A stretch of 64,000 nucleotides of DNA from CAVUXJ01 sp963814975 (GCA_963814975.1 CAWFFB010000037.1:79765-143764), one strand, 5' to 3'; counted from the stretch's first letter, positions 53,821-62,095 are shown. Notes: generated by a model not told the origin, from the letters alone. Translations and numbers: made by a program.

Positions 53821-54237
53821 ATGGAACGCCGTCACCTCTCGTCAGTTCCGTCACGGCCGCTCGTCCTCCTCGTGGATGCCCGCGTGGATACGCTCGCACT
53901 GTGTGCGCTGGCCCTTTCCGCGACAGGGTTCGACGTGGTGCCCGCGACAGACGGAGCGGATGCCTTCCGCCGCGCCTGTCAGCTGCACCCCGACATCATC
54001 GTCACGAAACTGCCAATGCCCGGCTACGACGGCCGGCGTTTCATTCAGGAATTGAAACAGAGCACCGGCACACTCGAGATCCCCGTGGTGGCGCTGAGCG
54101 ACCATCATGACGCAGCGAACCGCGACCAACCTGAGCACATCGGATTCGCCGCCTTCCTGGCATCCGATTGCCTGCCCGGCGAGCTCTCCAGGGCGCTTCG
54201 GCAATTGCTTGATAAGAACACTCGTGTAGTTGGCTAG
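53821..54237 (+). CDS. Receiver-domain protein without canonical phospho-acceptor
   Basis: 138 residues from ATG 53821. The CheY-like fold is recognisable (RPLVLLVDARVDTLALCALA, LSATGFDVVPATDGADAFRR, VVALSDHHDAA, FAAFLASDCLPGELSRALRQ). The segment that should read IIVTDLxMP is IIVTKLPMPGYDG, so Lys sits where the phosphorylated Asp belongs, and the conserved Lys of the switch (normally TKP) is ASD. It is therefore a pseudo-receiver, probably signalling through protein contact or a different ligand. No kinase is adjacent. The weak ribosome-binding site leaves the exact start open. Confidence 0.75.
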   Translation: MERRHLSSVPSRPLVLLVDARVDTLALCALALSATGFDVVPATDGADAFRRACQLHPDIIVTKLPMPGYDGRRFIQELKQSTGTLEIPVVALSDHHDAANRDQPEHIGFAAFLASDCLPGELSRALRQLLDKNTRVVG

Positions 54238-54363
54238 GTTCTCCGCGGACCAGCGTGCAGGTAGAGCACGCGTCGTGGAGCCAACCGAAGGTTCGAGGCC
54301 CACATCGGGATGATTCGAGCGCAGGAGAGCTTCGCTTCGGCCCATGCTACAGTGGCGCCCAAG

Positions 54364-55350
54364 ATGGTCTCCAATAGCAGACTCCAGGTCCTGGACGGCG
54401 ACGATGTGCTCGCACGGTTCAGGGCGTTGCGCTCACGTCAGCCAGTGAAGTACTGGGCGTTCTACTCGAGCCAGTTAGGGGGCATCGTCACCGACCCCGC
54501 ACTGATGGTCCTCCCCTTCGACGATCACATCGTGCACCGCGGCCACGGCATCTTCGACACCGCGGGACTGGTTGGCGGAAAGATCTACGATCTGGAAGCG
54601 CATCTCGATCGCTTTCTGCTTTCGGCTGAACGGTCCAGGCTTCGCCTCCCTGGCTCACGTCAGGAGATCCGCGACATCATCCTCACGACGGCTGCGGTCA
54701 GCGGTCAGCGGGACGGCTCGATCCGCTATTGGCTGTCGTCGGGGCCGGGCAGTTTCGAGCTCAGTCCGGCCGCCGGCGCCGATCCGGGTTTCTTCGTGAT
54801 GGTTTTTGCCGGGCTCTCGGCGACGGAGCGGTGGTACACCGAGGGTCTGCGAGTGATGACCACGACGTACCCGATCAAGGCACCACTCTACGCCATCACG
54901 AAAGCCACCAACTACCTGCCGAACGTTCTGATGCAGATGGAGGCCAAGGCGGCTGGATTCGACAACGGGGTGTTCATCGATGCAGATGGTCACGTCGGCG
55001 AAAGCTCCAACATGAATGTGGCCTTTGTGACCTCCGACGGCGTGCTCGCCCACCCGAAGTTCGACCACATCCTGTCCGGCTGTACATCGCTCCGGCTCCT
55101 CGAGCTCGCCGACGCGCTCCAAAAGAAGGGCCTCATCAAGGGCGTTGCGGTTCGCGATATTCCCGTGGCCGACGCGCGCGCTTCCCGCGAGATGCTGCTC
55201 CTCGGAAGCTCGGTGAGGGTCGCGCCGATCGTCCAATGGGACGGGCAGGCGATCGGCGACGGCAGGCCGGGACCTGTGGCGAAGGCACTCCTCTACCTGC
55301 TCGAGGAGGACATGCGCAGCGGCGATCGACTGATCGACGTACCGTATTGA
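54364..55350 (+). CDS. Class IV PLP-dependent aminotransferase (D-amino-acid/branched-chain type)
   Basis: From ATG 54364 (outer start 54310 possible), 328 residues. Fold-type IV landmarks are LPFDDHIVHRGHGIFDTAGL, YDLEAHLDRFLLSAERSRL, the Schiff-base Lys in APLYAITKATNYLPNVLMQM, GFDNGVFIDADGHVGESSNM (ExxxxN phosphate motif) and ILSGCTSLRLLELADALQKK. It is close in pattern to D-alanine/D-amino-acid aminotransferases and plant DAAT-like enzymes, with branched-chain aminotransferase as alternative. It transfers amino groups in the cytoplasm. A palindromic repeat follows within 25 bases of the stop. Confidence 0.88.
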   Translation: MVSNSRLQVLDGDDVLARFRALRSRQPVKYWAFYSSQLGGIVTDPALMVLPFDDHIVHRGHGIFDTAGLVGGKIYDLEAHLDRFLLSAERSRLRLPGSRQEIRDIILTTAAVSGQRDGSIRYWLSSGPGSFELSPAAGADPGFFVMVFAGLSATERWYTEGLRVMTTTYPIKAPLYAITKATNYLPNVLMQMEAKAAGFDNGVFIDADGHVGESSNMNVAFVTSDGVLAHPKFDHILSGCTSLRLLELADALQKKGLIKGVAVRDIPVADARASREMLLLGSSVRVAPIVQWDGQAIGDGRPGPVAKALLYLLEEDMRSGDRLIDVPY

Positions 55351-55373
55351 GGTTTCACCTGCAACTCTGAAGT

Positions 55374-55411
55374 CTGAAACCTGATCAGGTTTCAGGTTTC
55401 AGGTTTCAGAT
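55374..55411. repeat. 22-bp perfect palindrome running into a TTTCAGG array
   Basis: CTGAAACCTGA immediately followed by its reverse complement TCAGGTTTCAG forms a loop-free palindrome (55374-55395). It continues as TTTCAGG heptamers (to 55411) identical to the array at 4751-4792. Its position just after the aminotransferase stop suggests a terminator-like role or a hotspot element. Confidence 0.8.
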
Positions 55412-55607
55412 TTGCAACACGGAATGCTCGGCGGCGGCGACTGGGCCGCAGGCTCATGGCGCGCTATCATGTTGCGGCTATTTTCCGCGCAACCGGCGTG
55501 GCGCCCGTCGCCAAGACCGATCGCGGAGACACACCGGTGGGAGCCGGACGCCGATGGCGGCGCGTGTCGGTCGCCGGGCTCGTCTGGCCCTGAAAGGGCA
55601 GCTCTCC

Positions 55608-56114
55608 ATGAGACTCGTTCGCCGCATCATGGGAATCGCGATGGTCGTCGTTGCGGTGCTGGCGATTTTCTCCGGCGGCTGGCTCGTCGGACGCCTTGGC
55701 ATCGGCGCCGTCGTCGATCCTGCGTCGCTCAGCGAAGCGGAGCGTCAGTTCACCGACCGTATGCGCGACGCGGCCCTGGTGGGTTCGTTCACGGTGACCG
55801 GGCCCGACGGCGGCCCGCCCCGCGAGGATCGGTACGACATCTCCAGCGTGGAGAAGGTCGGGACCGATCAGTGGCGGTTCAACGCGAGTATGCGGTGCTG
55901 CGGCATCAACGGCGCCGTGCCCGTTGTGGTACCGATGCGGTGGGTCGGCGACACACCCATGATCATGATGACGGACATGAGCCTGCCCGGGATCGGGACG
56001 TTCACCGTGCGGTTGTTCTTCTATGGGGATCGATACGTCGGTACCTGGCAGCACGGCGAGGTCGGCGGCCACATGTCGGGACGCATCGAGAAGCAGACCC
56101 GTACGGCTCAGTAA
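55608..56114 (+). CDS. Membrane-anchored/exported conserved hypothetical protein
   Basis: The ATG at 55608 follows AAAGGG. 168 residues: an N-terminal membrane anchor or uncleaved signal (GIAMVVVAVLAIFSGGWLVG), then a small beta-rich domain (VGSFTVTGPDGGPPREDRYD, VEKVGTDQWRFNASMRCCGI, VVPMRWVGDTPMIMMTDMSL, VRLFFYGDRYVGTWQHGEVG). The last part resembles the proteins found with secreted hydrolases in Planctomycetes and Acidobacteriota, but no function is known. It is transcribed in isolation. Confidence 0.65.
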   Translation: MRLVRRIMGIAMVVVAVLAIFSGGWLVGRLGIGAVVDPASLSEAERQFTDRMRDAALVGSFTVTGPDGGPPREDRYDISSVEKVGTDQWRFNASMRCCGINGAVPVVVPMRWVGDTPMIMMTDMSLPGIGTFTVRLFFYGDRYVGTWQHGEVGGHMSGRIEKQTRTAQ

Positions 56115-56244
56115 GCCATGGTCCGCTGATGAGGCCTCACCACGGCGCCGCGTCCGGACACCACAGCCGACGGCCTCAATCCTCGGGAACCGTTGAATGA
56201 AGCACGCCCCCGGAACGGGGTCACCCGTTCGCACGAGACGGACG

Positions 56245-56484
56245 TCAGCGCACCGCCGCCCGTTGCTGTTGAGCGTCACCGAGGAGGCTGACGCGCATGA
56301 ACTGCTCCCCGTGCCGCTCGAACAGATCGGCCCGAACCAGCGAATCAAGGACAAGTTCCGCTGACTGTGCTCCCATCCCTGTTTCCGCAGCAATCCGGTC
56401 CACGGTGATCACATCGCCCGCGTGCATCGCACCGAGCGTCGCCTCGAGCCGTGCCCACGTCTCCTGACTGGCCATGTTGCTCAT
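56245..56484 (-). CDS. Small winged-helix/HTH-like protein
   Basis: 79 residues (inner ATG at 56475 possible). VITVDRIAAETGMGAQSAEL followed by VLDSLVRADLFERHGEQFMR matches the compact domain encoded at 22816-23004 in helix order and in the RHGxxF motif. It is probably a stand-alone DNA- or protein-binding module. The C-terminus is Gln/Arg-rich. Confidence 0.6.
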   Translation of the reverse strand: MSNMASQETWARLEATLGAMHAGDVITVDRIAAETGMGAQSAELVLDSLVRADLFERHGEQFMRVSLLGDAQQQRAAVR

Positions 56485-56621
56485 GCTCCTCGCATCGCAA
56501 TCGTCATTCCGACGCTTTCCCCCGTGAAATCAGCTCATAACCGGAAACGGCTGAGGTTTGGTAATACGAACAGGTAGAAGTTACATGACACTTGAACAGA
56601 TGGCTGACAGAAGGCAGGAGG

Positions 56622-57117
56622 TCAGCGGACTACAGGCCACTGGCGCGCGCGACGATCGATGACGAAGGCGTCTTTGCTCGGGCGGTCGTTCTTGAACACC
56701 AGGGTGACGTGGGTCGTGGGCATACCGGCGGTGTCGATCTCATCCTTCACAAGGATCGGAATGCCGTGCATCGATCCCACGAACGTGCCCGATCTCTTGA
56801 ACGCCGCGTCGAGTGCGTCGGCCTCCGCGAGAGCACGTCGGTTGATCGTGATGATGCAATTGATCGTCGGCCCTTTCTTGTCGTACGCGTCGATGCGGTC
56901 CAAGTACGCCTGCACCAACTCGTGCGCAGTCAGCGCTCCGGCCTTGTAGGCAGCGTGCACCTCGTCGACTGATGTCTCGATGAGTCGAAACGACCCGTCC
57001 CGGTCCCTCCGTGCGTTGAGCGCGCTGGCCTTCCTGTGGGGCCTGGGATTGACCGAACCCCGCGCACAACGCGGCGGCTACCACGGCGGCGCCTGTTCGT
57101 ATGGCTCCGTGCCTCAC
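56622..57117 (-). pseudogene. Amidase-signature fragment, truncated
   Basis: It opens with a signal peptide (AAVVAAALCAGFG) at 57117. Sense moves one frame near 56990 and continues DEVHAAYKAGALTAHELVQA, YLDRIDAYDKKGPTINCIIT and MHGIPILVKDEIDTAG (the catalytic Lys), then ends at RPSKDAFVIDRRARQWPVVR. The remaining two thirds of the family, including both catalytic serines, are missing. It is a relative of the complete amidase at 50544-52112, and its N-terminal third is clearly homologous. It is a decayed duplicate or a truncated acquisition. Confidence 0.8.
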
Positions 57118-57412
57118 GGGATAGCTCCTTCGAAACGGATGCCGGGGACACCGAGGAACGTGCAGAGGCTACCACAGGCGTCGACGGTCAATCGTCAAAT
57201 CGCGTGCTCGTCGAGCAGACGACCTTGGTCGAACACATCACGTCCGTCGTATCGTGATCCCATATACGTTGCGGGCGGCGGGAAGGGGAGGTTTTCCTGC
57301 GGCACGGGACATAAAGTCCTCTCCCCGCGTGACGAACAGTCCCCGGTTGCATCAATCTGCCCAGGGCGACGCAGGCATAGTCGCTGCAATAGCCGTTGTG
57401 GTGGAAGACATC

Positions 57413-57703
57413 ATGTTGAAACCGATCCTCGGCCAGACCAAAACATCGCAGTTCGTCAGGCTCAGTCCGCAGCAAGAGCTCGCGCGCGCCGTCCTGGCAC
57501 AGGCCGTTGCCGACGCCTGCAGCCTCACGATTGACGAACGCGAGCGGCTTGCCGCTGCTACGTTTCTCCTCAACGGGGCCGAGGTGCTCTGGTTCTGGTG
57601 TGCGGTGGGCGGGCTCGATCCTCATCTCGTTCGCCGTTATGCGCGCCAGCTCTTCGAGCGTCCCGAGGAGTTCGAGCTGCTACCGGCCCTGGCCGCGTCG
57701 TAG
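57413..57703 (+). CDS. Conserved hypothetical protein
   Basis: 96 residues from ATG 57413. The helical core LSPQQELARAVLAQAVADAC, LTIDERERLAAATFLLNG, AEVLWFWCAVGGLDPHLVRR and YARQLFERPEEFELL resembles a small-protein family seen in prophage and genomic-island contexts (RAVLxQAxxDA ... FWCxxxGLDP). No phage genes are visible nearby. A longer frame opens at GTG 57254 but the conserved part starts here. The function is unknown. Confidence 0.65.
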   Translation: MLKPILGQTKTSQFVRLSPQQELARAVLAQAVADACSLTIDERERLAAATFLLNGAEVLWFWCAVGGLDPHLVRRYARQLFERPEEFELLPALAAS

Positions 57704-57870
57704 CAGCGGTCTCGAACGACAAGGACCGCGTTCCGGGCCGCGTCGCTCACGCTGACGAGGACGATGCCGGAGTACGCATCGAAGCGTTGCAGCAGTTCTC
57801 CTCATACACCGGTCCGCGCCGCCAGGCAACCGAGGGCGGCGCAGAAGTCCTGCGAGGTCTGCTTTCACGG

Positions 57871-57887
57871 AGTCTACCCTGTAGACT
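57871..57887 (+). promoter_or_regulatory. BlaI/MecI-type operator palindrome
   Basis: AGTCTAC-CCT-GTAGACT is a perfect 7-bp inverted repeat six bases before the ATG of the M48 peptidase. Its TAC...GTA core is the class of half-site recognised by BlaI/MecI/CopY-type winged-helix repressors, which in Acidobacteriota are abundant and usually paired with metallopeptidases. No blaI gene is visible here, so a trans-acting repressor is inferred. Confidence 0.55.
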
Positions 57888-57893
57888 TGTTCC

Positions 57894-58200
57894 ATGGCCG
57901 GCAGCGTGTTCTACAGGCTCGGTCGAATGGCCGGGCGCAAGGTCCGCAAGGCGAAGTGGATGTGGGAGTCCGTCGCCGGAAGCGAGGCGGAAGCCATTCA
58001 GGCAGAGCACGCCGTCGGACGCGACATGGCCGCGGTCTTACTCGAGGAAACGCCTCGCGATTCGGATCGAACCACCCAGGCGTTGCTGGACGAGATTGGC
58101 GAGAGGCTCTCGACGGTCGTTCGGAACCGCCTTCACCGGTTCCAGATGACGGTCATCAATGCCGATCGGCCGGCCGCCTTTGCGCTGCCGGGTGGATTCA
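57894..58200 (+). pseudogene. M48-family (Oma1-like) metallopeptidase, N-terminal fragment cut at the assembly junction
   Basis: About 102 residues from ATG 57894: GRKVRKAKWMWESVAGSEAE, AEHAVGRDMAAVLLEET, LLDEIGERLSTVVRNRLHRF and VINADRPAAFALPGGF. In M48 peptidases the AFALPGGF motif is followed by I-F-V-T/S and then the HEXXH zinc site. Here the sequence departs right after GGF, at the point where a minus-strand gene from different-looking DNA ends (58198). The frame runs on to 58592 only as antisense of that gene. It is probably a complete gene in the organism, lost here at a misjoin. The operator at 57871 suggests repression by a BlaI-like protein. Confidence 0.75.
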
Positions 58201-58600
58201 GCGGGCCACCTCACCGTCGGGCTGCGGTTGTCCCGCGGCCAGGCGGAGTTGGCGTGCCCGCTCACCCAGTCCAGCGTTTGTCCGGCTCCCCTGCGCGCCC
58301 AGCGTCAGCTCCAGGGCATCCAGCAGTTGTGGCTTTCAGTCGGATCCCTTCGACGCACCGGTCGCGGCGCTCGGCCTCTCTTCTATTGAGCAGCGCCTCG
58401 ACCACGGTGACGGCGACCGGGATGCTCAGAACTAGCCCAACGGCCTCAGCCGCAAAGTCCTCAAGAAAGCGCGAGCCGCGCCAGGCGATTCCGCCCGCTA
58501 AGAGTCCAAGACCGAGAACCACGACAAGCAGAAGCCCGTCGCGCGTAATCAGGCCTCGGACCAACTGTGAATCACGCTCGACTAACGACTGATCGCTCAT
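58198..58600 (-). pseudogene. Two-helix membrane protein of unknown function, one frameshift
   Basis: The ATG at 58600 gives SLVERDSQLVRGLITRDGLL, two hydrophobic segments (LLLVVVLGLGLLAGGIAW and DFAAEAVGLVLSIPVAVTVV) and EALLNRREAERRDRCVEGIR. Near 58320 a one-base shift moves the sense to LDALELTLGAQGSRTNAGLG ... QPQPDGEVAR with a stop at 58198. Small helical-hairpin membrane protein; no family recognised. It is the first gene on the GC-richer side of the junction. Confidence 0.55.
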
Positions 58601-58659
58601 GATCCACATCTTTCTTGATCCCGTCCGAACGCGCATCCATCGGCCGTCCCCGACGGCGC

Positions 58660-59462
58660 TTAGATCACGGCGTGCAGCCGCCGCCCCATCGCCGCTCCCG
58701 ACGCCTTGAAGGTCTGGCACATCGCGTCGTGGCGGCGGCCGCAGCGCTCCCAGTAGGTCTTCATCAGCTCGCGCGGCATCATCAGCGACGCGGCGAAGAT
58801 CGCGCCTCCTCCTCGATGTCGGGGCCCTCGACGTCGCGCTCGTCGGCCTGGACCCCCTTGCCGCGGCAGAACAGCGTCCGCTGGCCGACGGTGCATCACC
58901 CAGTGGCCGATCTCGTGGGCGATCGTGAAACGCCGGCGGCGGGGGCCACTGCTCGGCCTCCTCGGCGTTCACCCAGATCTCCATCCGGCTCGGGAGCAGT
59001 AGGCCGGAGAGGGTGTCGTCGGGGCCGAGGTCGGTGACAGCCGGGGGCGGCGCGAAGCTCGGCGGGCGTCGCGCACGTGGAGCCCGAAGTGGGAGTCGGC
59101 GATGTCGTCGATCGGGATCGGGGCTTGGGCTCGGCCCAGATGTAGGGGTCGAGGGCGGCCAGCACCCGCTCGGCGCGCCGCTCGATCGGCTCGCGGTCGA
59201 TCGCCGCCACCCCGCCGGCTCCTAGCCTCGGTCTCGCTCCAGCGCGAGCAGGCGGGCCAGCGCGCCAAGCGCGCGGAGGGCCCCGAGCGAGCGGGGAGCT
59301 CCGGCCTCGGCGCCGGTGGGGCCACGCAGCTCGCGCTCGAGGCGCGGGCGCATCGTGAGGTCGCGCCCGAGCGAGCCGGCGAGGAGGCCTGCCAGACGCC
59401 AGTCGCGCTCTCGTCAGGGCGAAGCGAAACAGTGCGATCGGGTCTCTGAGGCGTTCCGTCAT
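58660..59462 (-). pseudogene. ImmA/IrrE-family metallopeptidase, several frameshifts
   Basis: Start MTERLRDPIALFRFALTR at 59462. Sense is spread over three frames but in order: a helical N-terminal half, VLAALDPYIWAEPK, PIPIDDIADSHFGLHVRD, MEIWVNAEEAEQWP, RFTIAHEIGHW (HExxH zinc motif, near 58910) and IFAASLMMPRELMKTYWERC, ending GRRLHAVI. The core is the zincin fold of ImmA/IrrE peptidases, which cleave phage-like or stress repressors. The frame breaks look like sequencing errors, because coding sense survives across each. It follows the helical regulator at 59496 and the sigma factor, suggesting a protease-controlled regulatory operon. Confidence 0.7.
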
Positions 59463-59495
59463 GGAATCGGTCGGGGCGGGCGCCCTGGCGCTGAC

Positions 59496-60132
59496 TCAGC
59501 TCCCGCCCCGGAACAGCTCGTCGACCTCGTCCCATCCCTCGGCGGAATCGGGGCGCGCGCGGCGGCCGGCGCCTCCGCGTCGGCGAACTCGGGCGCCGGG
59601 TGCTGCATTCGGGTGAAGGCAGCAACCCGGCGGGATCCCATCCCCTTGCCGGGTCCGGCGGCCTCTCCTGCCCGGCGCAGGGCCTGGGCACTCGCGCCGA
59701 CGATCCCGGCCAGGGCCTCGAGCACCCGCCCCGACACCCCTCGCCTCGAGGCTTCCCTGCTCCATCTCGTGGTAGTAGCCCGCGACCTTCTCGCGCCGGT
59801 CTCCCACTCCGAGTTGCGATGCGAGTTGCTCTACGGGTCGCGTGCGCGTGATGCGGGCTTGGTCCCTCAACCGCGGGAGCAGGCTCGGCCAGAGCCCCGA
59901 CACGCCGACCAGGGACGTCTCCAGCTCCCGCGTCAGCCGCTCGGCGCTCGAGCCGGCGAACGCCTCGGGGTTCCACGCCCTGCGCGGTGCTCGCTCGACG
60001 AACAGGTCGATGCGCGCGAGCAGCTCCGTGCGATCCGCTCCCTCGACCTGACTCGCGTAGGTCTCGACGTCGGGCCGCTCACCGGCACGCCAGCGCGCCG
60101 TGAAGTCCTGGAAGAGGCGATCGACGTCCGGG
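59496..60132 (-). pseudogene. Helical regulator between sigma factor and ImmA/IrrE gene, frameshifted
   Basis: Stitched frames give SPDVDRLFQDFTARWRAGER, LLARIDLFVERAPRRAWNPE, LETSLVGVSGLWPSLLPRLR and PVEQLASQLGVGDRREKVAG. These are followed by YYHEMEQGSLEARGVSGR, VLEALAGIVGASAQALRRAG and WDEVDELFRGGS. The middle part looks like an XRE-type helix-turn-helix (repressor-like), the rest helical. Its position directly upstream of an ImmA/IrrE peptidase fits a repressor/antirepressor pair. The start is unclear because the junction with the sigma-factor frame is itself shifted. Confidence 0.6.
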
Positions 60133-60770
60133 CTGACGACGGTCCCTCGTCGAGCGCGTCGCGTAGTGCGCGGCGGAACCGGGAGGCGATTGCGTGGACG
60201 TTGTTCTCCGTCATCGGCTGGTCCAGGCCTGGGTGGATGGCGTTGACCTGGCGCGCCACCTCCGTCGCGGGATAGCCGTCGAGGCAGTAGAGGTCGACGA
60301 CGAGCTGGTGGGCCGGCTCCAAGTCCGACTTGAGCTGATCGACCAGCGCGGCGAACTCGATCGCGGCCGTCTCATCGGCCTCGAACGGTAGACCGCCGCG
60401 AACGCCCTCCTCGTCGCCGTGCTCCTCCGACAGCGGCTGGGTCTCGACCCGGTTAGCGCGGTGGTAGTCGACGATCCGCCGGTGGACGATCCGCTTGAGC
60501 CAGTTGACGAACTCGCCAACGGCATCCCCGTTGAGCGTGCTGATGAGCGCACTCATGAACGCCTCTCCGGCGACCTTCTCGACGGCCTCGGCCGGGACCT
60601 TCTGGCGCACCCAGAACTCGATCTTGTCCATGTGGCCGTAGACCAGGATCTGCAATGCGCGCCGTGCGGCGTCGACGCGGCCGTGTTCGCGAGCGGTGAC
60701 GAGGTAGGCGATCAGCTCCTCGTCGTGAGGGCGTTCAACTCGACATCGCTGAGCTCACGGAACGGGGTCA
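60132..60770 (-). pseudogene. Sigma-70-family (ECF-like) RNA polymerase sigma factor, frameshifted
   Basis: Two frames join near 60720: PFRELSDVELNAL then DEELIAYLVTAREHGRVD, AARRALQILVYGHMDKIEFW, GEAFMSALISTLNGDAVGEF, VNWLKRIVHRRIVDYHRANR (region 2) and LEPAHQLVVDLYCLDGYPAT ... MTENNVHAIASRFRRALRDA (region 4). The layout is that of an ECF-type sigma factor; the sequence style is common in Thermoleophilia. It heads the row of regulator and metallopeptidase genes and is divergent from the ARPP-1 gene. The exact start is uncertain. Confidence 0.7.
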
Positions 60771-60861
60771 ACGGGACGGAGCAGCGTACTCCGGCCTCGG
60801 ACGGCTTGCCGGGTTCTGGGGCTCTTGTCAGATCTTGTTGGTCTGATGCGACTTCGGATGC

Positions 60862-61805
60862 ATGAAAGCGACCTCGATCTCCACCCTCACGCTCGGCGAG
60901 CCGCACGTGGCCGGCCCGCTCGCCGTCTTCCCGCTGTTCGGCCCCGAGCCCCAGCTCAAGTACCGCTCGTTCGCCTCAGCCGTGGCGGACGGCGTCGTCG
61001 TGAAAGAGCTCGACGGCGGTGTCTTCGTCAACGACCTGCTCGTCGAGAATCCCACTGACCTGCCGGTGCTGTTGTTTAGAGGGGGAGGAGGTCCTCGGTG
61101 CGCAACAGAACCGGACCTTCGACCTGCCGGTGCTGGTCGCCGCCCACTCGCGCGAGACCGTGCCGGTGTCCTGCGTGGAGCGCGGTCGCTGGGACGGGCA
61201 GCGCGCTGGCGAGTCGGTCACCCCGGCGCCGCAGGCGGTCCACCCGGATCTGCGGATGACCAAGCGGGCGCGGATGAACGCCGCGGTCGCGGCGGGCGGA
61301 CCGGCGCGGGCGAACCAGTCCGAGGTGTGGTCGTCGGTGGCGGGCCGCATGGCGGACGAGGGCGTCGACTGTGCGACCGCGGCGATGCACGATCTCTACG
61401 ACGCGAAGCGAGCCGAGCTCCGCGCCCTCGGGAGCGACATGGAGCCCGTGTTGGGTCGGCTCGGTGCGCTTGCGCTGGTTGGCGGGAGACCGATCGCGCT
61501 GGACGCCGTATCCCGGCCGGACGTCTTCGTCGATCTGCTGCCCCGGCTTGTGTAGGGCTACGCAGTCGACGCGGTTGGGGCGGGCGGTCGACGCGGTTGG
61601 GCGGGCGGGGAATCGGCGAGGTTCGGCGACGGCGGGGTCGCTAAGGCCACGGAGGCATTCCTCGTGTTCGTGGCCGGAGGCCATGTCGCTCCGCTCGTGG
61701 CCCCAGTCTCGGGCACGGGTTCACGCTGGCCGACCGTTCGGTTCACCGGTGTGGATTTCGAGGGCGAGCTGGTGGCGCTCTCAGCGTTCCCGCGCGGCTA
61801 CGGGT
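60862..61805 (+). pseudogene. ARPP-1-domain protein, frameshifted
   Basis: Start MKATSISTLTLGEPHVAGPL at 60862. Then LAVFPLFGPEPQLKYRSFAS, ENPTDLPVLLF, a break at the GGGGG-rich stretch near 61081, EEVLGAQQNRTFDLPVLVAA, ETVPVSCVERGRWDGQRAGE, MADEGVDCATAAMHDLYDAK, MEPVLGRLGALALVGGRPIA, a second break near 61555, and HVAPLVAPVSGTGSRWPTVR. The GEExxGxQQNRT and PVSCVExGRW motifs identify the ARPP-1 domain (ADP-ribosyl/Rhodanese-phosphatase-associated protein). Function is unknown; genome context of the family suggests stress or conflict systems. Confidence 0.75.
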
Positions 61806-61900
61806 GGCGGGACGTCCCGGGCGACGCATCGGGACGGATCCCTGGCCGTCGCGCAGGCGCCGCCAGGGCTAGGGCCAGCGCTACGATGCGCCGCAGTCCC

Positions 61901-61930
61901 GCCGACGTAGCTCAGCTGGTAGAGCACTTC
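61901..61930 (+). tRNA. tRNA 5'-half remnant
   Basis: GCCGACGTAGCTCAGCTGGT followed by AGAGCACTTC is a perfect acceptor 5' strand, D-arm (GCTC/GAGC) and start of an anticodon stem. The expected GAAG partner appears at 61938, but the anticodon loop is one base off, no TTCGA T-loop follows and the complementary CGTCGGC acceptor strand is absent. Instead a protein-coding tail continues. It is either a truncated tRNA gene or a deletion made during assembly; identity cannot be assigned. Confidence 0.45.
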
Positions 61931-62037
61931 AGATCGCCGAAGTCGTCCGGCAGCCAGATGTGACTATCGCGGACGGGGGCGTGCAGAACTACCGGGTCCG
62001 GCTGGCCATCTCGTTCAAGTACGAGTCGAGCGAGTAG
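61931..62037 (+). pseudogene. Dodecin-like C-terminal fragment
   Basis: Following the tRNA remnant a frame reads VTIADGGVQNYRVRLAISFK then YESSE and a stop at 62037. The pattern (D/E-DG-x-x-x-Y-x-V-x-L-x-I-S-F) is like the last strand pair of dodecin, the small flavin-storage protein. The first ~40 residues are missing, as if fused to the tRNA by a deletion. The assignment rests on few residues. Confidence 0.35.
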
Positions 62038-62095
62038 ACAGAGGGGCCATTCTTGCAGCCCGGCCGAGCGAAGCGTCAAGACCTCGCGCCGATGT

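Noticed and set aside
54246..54309. tRNA-like stretch (CGTGC...GCACG hairpin and GGTTCGAGG)
   Set aside because: Acceptor strands do not pair and the anticodon arm is absent; only isolated tRNA-like words.
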